Origin: Pseudomonadota bacterium
GTDB taxonomy: Bacteria; Pseudomonadota; Alphaproteobacteria; Acetobacterales; Acetobacteraceae
Length of the DNA: 8,659 nt
Direction of reading: 5' to 3'
NCBI GenBank assembly: GCA_021828605.1
Contig: JAJZEG010000331.1
Location: forward strand, 1-8,659
Shown here in pieces: positions 7,301 through 8,659 of the stretch. The position numbers were made by a program, and so were the translations under genes. Position 1 is the stretch's first letter. Every line of letters starts with the position of its first letter. The notes beneath the pieces are model-generated. The model was given only the letters and a program-made list of their open reading frames with translations. It did not search any database and had not been told where the DNA came from.

Positions 7301-7991
7301 AAGCGAGGCCGGATTGATCAAGTTTTGGGCCAATGAAAAGCCCGATCGGGCCGTTTGCGGGTTCACTGGCGGTGAGGGTTGATTGCACGGCATTCGGCGT
7401 CAATGTGCCGATAATGTGATAGTGCCCGCGATGGTTGGCGGCGATGGCCAGGAGATCGACGGAAATATCGTGATGCGCAAAATCGCTGGCATGGCCTGTG
7501 ATGTCCAGCGATATGGGGTGGCCGGTGACCGGCGCCGCGATGATGAGTTGATGGATCGCCAGGTGATCGAGATTGATGTGGGCGAATGGCAATTTGATGC
7601 CCGACTTGGTGGGTTTGGCCGGTGGTTTTGCCGGGACCGGCAGACGGGCCAGCGTGACCGTTTGCGCGGTCAGGCTGGTGATGGACAGATGACTGCTGAG
7701 CAAGGCGGCGGGGTGCCAGCGCAGCACCGGATGGGTAATTGTTAGGTAAATGCCTTTGCGATCAGCGAGTTCGATCCGCCCAGCTGCGATATCAGCGGGG
7801 AAATGGCCGGAGAGCCGGGTGATGCGCACCGTGTTATGGGTGAGGGCTCTTATTTTGGAACTAACAAAATGCCGCCCGGCGCCGGTATTCAGGGCGATGA
7901 AGATGGCTAAAATCAGTGCCACCGGCACGATAATCAGGGTGCCGAGTACGAAGAGCAAAATGGAGCGCAGAATGGTAAGCAGGCGCGGCAT
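4359..7991 (-). CDS. tamB: TamB, inner-membrane-anchored periplasmic protein of the translocation and assembly module
   Basis: TamB partners with the outer-membrane barrel TamA and spans the periplasm. The family (AsmA/TamB/YhdP type) forms long beta-taco grooves linked to outer-membrane protein assembly and phospholipid transport. The 1210 residues are close to E. coli TamB (about 1259). An N-terminal signal anchor is clear at residues 7-34. A Pro/Lys-rich linker (117-130) follows the first subdomain, as is common in the family. The body is a repetitive Thr/Leu/Ala/Gly beta-rich region. The C-terminal TamB (DUF490) domain runs from about 850, with the typical NLNLTI, RGHFSLGGKSLAFTKGDISF, SSVPYLPSDEVLSHLLYG and YVAPGVYVG segments, ending in the aromatic GYQFNY. 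Residues 1113-1201 are Gly/Ser rich. Composition is odd: I count 41 Asp+Glu in the whole protein, only one between residues 507 and 795, about 48 His, and no Cys seen. The ATG shares a base with the tamA stop. Confidence 0.93.
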   Translation of the reverse strand: MPRLLTILRSILLFVLGTLIIVPVALILAIFIALNTGAGRHFVSSKIRALTHNTVRITRLSGHFPADIAAGRIELADRKGIYLTITHPVLRWHPAALLSSHLSITSLTAQTVTLARLPVPAKPPAKPTKSGIKLPFAHINLDHLAIHQLIIAAPVTGHPISLDITGHASDFAHHDISVDLLAIAANHRGHYHIIGTLTPNAVQSTLTASEPANGPIGLFIGPKLDQSGLALHATIHGPRTAAQLTLTAALGALRATAHGTLGLNPTAPRANLTVNLPDLAPFAALAKQQLAGQLSLHAQLASSKSGQSARFTTDANITGGAPSLVKWLGPKPQLSGAVSTDHGTIALHQLNVQTSLLNANLAGRITPSNLSLQGALRETNITLVDPQLTGHVTERVAISGPRTDFSLTSTVSGVIAAKSVRSGPFTFAVAANHLPHAPHATVIGAGSLDGEKLSVNGKFTRSSTGIINATLNQLTWKSVQGAGHVTITPRQWPTGAMTISIGQLADLGKLLNVAIKGSLHAAFSHISGQPITLSATLQQFGFGPQVSLAAASLTGQLTHPAHQPTMTARAILSGLRAPQLAGNLILAASGPLRSPAITATGRFSQLAGRPASINLAGVVSTAHHSVTITRLFAAARGLTLNLQHTTAIEWQPNLAVNHLAIALGGLGAGGSLTLNGTIRPHLAASLALHHIPASIIQAAIPALRAQGQLNAAATLTGALATPQGTITIALNRLHLATGPAASLPPVTATVAARLHGRSATGTATLHAGAKSRLKFSGSVPISAKGPLALTVRGAIDLGLLEPLTAAQGTRIAGTLTPDLQIGGTPARPKPSGTVTLAGGVLQNISSGLDLSNITSTLGASGHNLILRSLHATAGRGTITGTGTIGLIAPMPINLVIQFNRAQPITSDIITETLGGQVKITGAVKTGVGIGGQLDIDQANITIPHALPPSVADLTIIRPGQKLPQPAAPLPINLNLTILAKNQIFIRGDGIFADLGGRLHLGGTAAAPSPSGGLNLLRGHFSLGGKSLAFTKGDISFNGGLMPELNLQASHSAADGTVSTLAVTGTPTAPKITLSSVPYLPSDEVLSHLLYGTGTARLSAFQAASLAASLAQLAGVGGGLNPLGGVRNALGLDELSLGGGSGSGAPTVNAGRYVAPGVYVGASQSASGQGSQVKVEINLYKGLKLNTAVGNGSGSGTSNGESVGLGYQFNY

Positions 7992-7993
7992 CA
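7989..7993 (-). other. tamA/tamB stop-start overlap (TGATG)
   Basis: On the complementary strand the tamA stop TGA (7993-7991) shares one base with the tamB ATG (7991-7989). This fixes the tamB start and suggests coupled translation of the two module components. Confidence 0.65.
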
Positions 7994-8659
7994 GAAGGCC
8001 TGACCTAGCCCGATATAGACCGCGAAGGACGATCCGCCTGGGGGCCGATTGACCGGCACGGCGAGGTCAAGCCGGATTGGACCGATGCCGGTGAAATAGA
8101 GAAATCCAAGGCCAACACCGACGCGAGGGGTGCCGGTGAAGGGGGTGCCATTGGCCGCGACCTGACCGGCATCGACAAACGGGGCGATGCCGAAACTTTT
8201 ACCAATGCGCTGGCGAAACTCGATTTCGGTGGCATCGATGGCGGTGCCGCCTTGGGGAATGCCATTGGCGAATAACGGCCCGACCGTTTGATAGGTGAAG
8301 CCGCGCACCGTGCCGGTGCCGCCCGCATAAAAGCGCTGATCGGGGGGGATTTGAAATTGCGAGGCACCGAAAATGCGGCCCAGCACGCCGCGCAGTGCCA
8401 GCACACCGCGGCCCGGCGCTTCGAGATTGATGTATTTGTTGCCAATGATTTCGGTGTTGAAAAACAGCCCAGATCCACCGGATATCGCCATTTCCGGCGT
8501 GATTCTCAAGGTGACGCGCATCCCTTGGATCGGGTTGAGCAGCGAATGGGCGGTGTCATAGCGGATCGATAGAGGGAGTTGGACGATATTATACCGACGG
8601 TTGATTCCCTCCTGCTGGACTTGTTCGCCGATATAACCAAGACCGTAGCGAAGATCGAC
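7991..8659 (-). CDS. tamA: TamA, Omp85-family outer-membrane barrel, C-terminal part (5' end outside window)
   Basis: TamA is the outer-membrane component of the TamA-TamB module, a 16-stranded Omp85 barrel related to BamA. The frame is open to the window edge, giving 222 C-terminal residues; the N-terminal POTRA domains and first strands are outside, and the ATG at 8521 is internal. The fragment contains the Omp85 loop-6 motif VRGF (fragment residues 118-121, bases 8297-8308) within GGTGTVRGF, preceded by an FYAGG segment. It also has the barrel strand D-x-x-x-S-L-L-N-P-x-x-G (residues 35-46), typical of this family, and the late strand GPIRLDLAVPVN. It ends in phenylalanine (GLGQAF), as expected of a barrel recognised by the BAM complex. 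The direct linkage to tamB supports TamA over BamA. Any promoter for this operon lies to the right of the window. Confidence 0.92.
   Translation of the reverse strand, partial: VDLRYGLGYIGEQVQQEGINRRYNIVQLPLSIRYDTAHSLLNPIQGMRVTLRITPEMAISGGSGLFFNTEIIGNKYINLEAPGRGVLALRGVLGRIFGASQFQIPPDQRFYAGGTGTVRGFTYQTVGPLFANGIPQGGTAIDATEIEFRQRIGKSFGIAPFVDAGQVAANGTPFTGTPRVGVGLGFLYFTGIGPIRLDLAVPVNRPPGGSSFAVYIGLGQAF

Noticed and set aside
7991..8521. ATG at 8521 as the start of the tamA gene
   Set aside because: The frame continues without a stop to 8659 and the upstream residues form a typical Omp85 barrel strand, so this Met is internal.

Overview
The window is almost entirely protein coding and holds two operon ends that meet tail to tail. 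The left half (+ strand) is the 3' part of a cytochrome bd oxidase operon: the C-terminal part of cydB, a small unrecognised two-helix membrane protein, then cydD and cydC, the two halves of the ABC exporter needed to assemble cytochrome bd. The right half (- strand) is the translocation and assembly module: the C-terminal part of tamA, an outer-membrane Omp85 barrel, and a complete tamB, an inner-membrane-anchored, periplasm-spanning protein. cydC and tamB converge and overlap by 11 bp. There is no non-coding stretch longer than a few bases, and I see no RNA gene, mobile element, CRISPR array or clear terminator.

The proteins point to a Gram-negative proteobacterium, since TamA-TamB needs an outer membrane. 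The CIO-like CydB and the style of TamB suggest an alphaproteobacterium. An acid-living Acetobacteraceae-type host would fit the very low acidic-residue content of TamB, but this is a weak inference. The genus cannot be read from the sequence.

Layout: 2-733 cydB (5' end outside the window); 723-956 small membrane protein; 960-2717 cydD; 2717-4369 cydC; 4359-7991 tamB (complement); 7991-8659 tamA (complement, 5' end outside the window). Within each operon the genes overlap or lie within 3 bp of each other, which suggests coupled translation.

How the genes work together: CydB is half of the quinol oxidase core. CydDC exports thiols and/or moves heme, conditions needed to mature the heme-bearing partner CydA, which presumably lies just upstream. 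TamA and TamB form an envelope-spanning assembly linked in other bacteria to outer-membrane protein insertion and phospholipid transport. The two operons have no evident functional link.

Most of the window is ordinary conserved metabolism. The points worth a second look are the unrecognised small protein inside the cyd operon, a CydC whose C-terminus stops early exactly where it meets tamB, a stretch of 289 TamB residues with a single acidic residue, and a base-composition skew that ignores gene direction. I did not find a convincing new multi-gene system.
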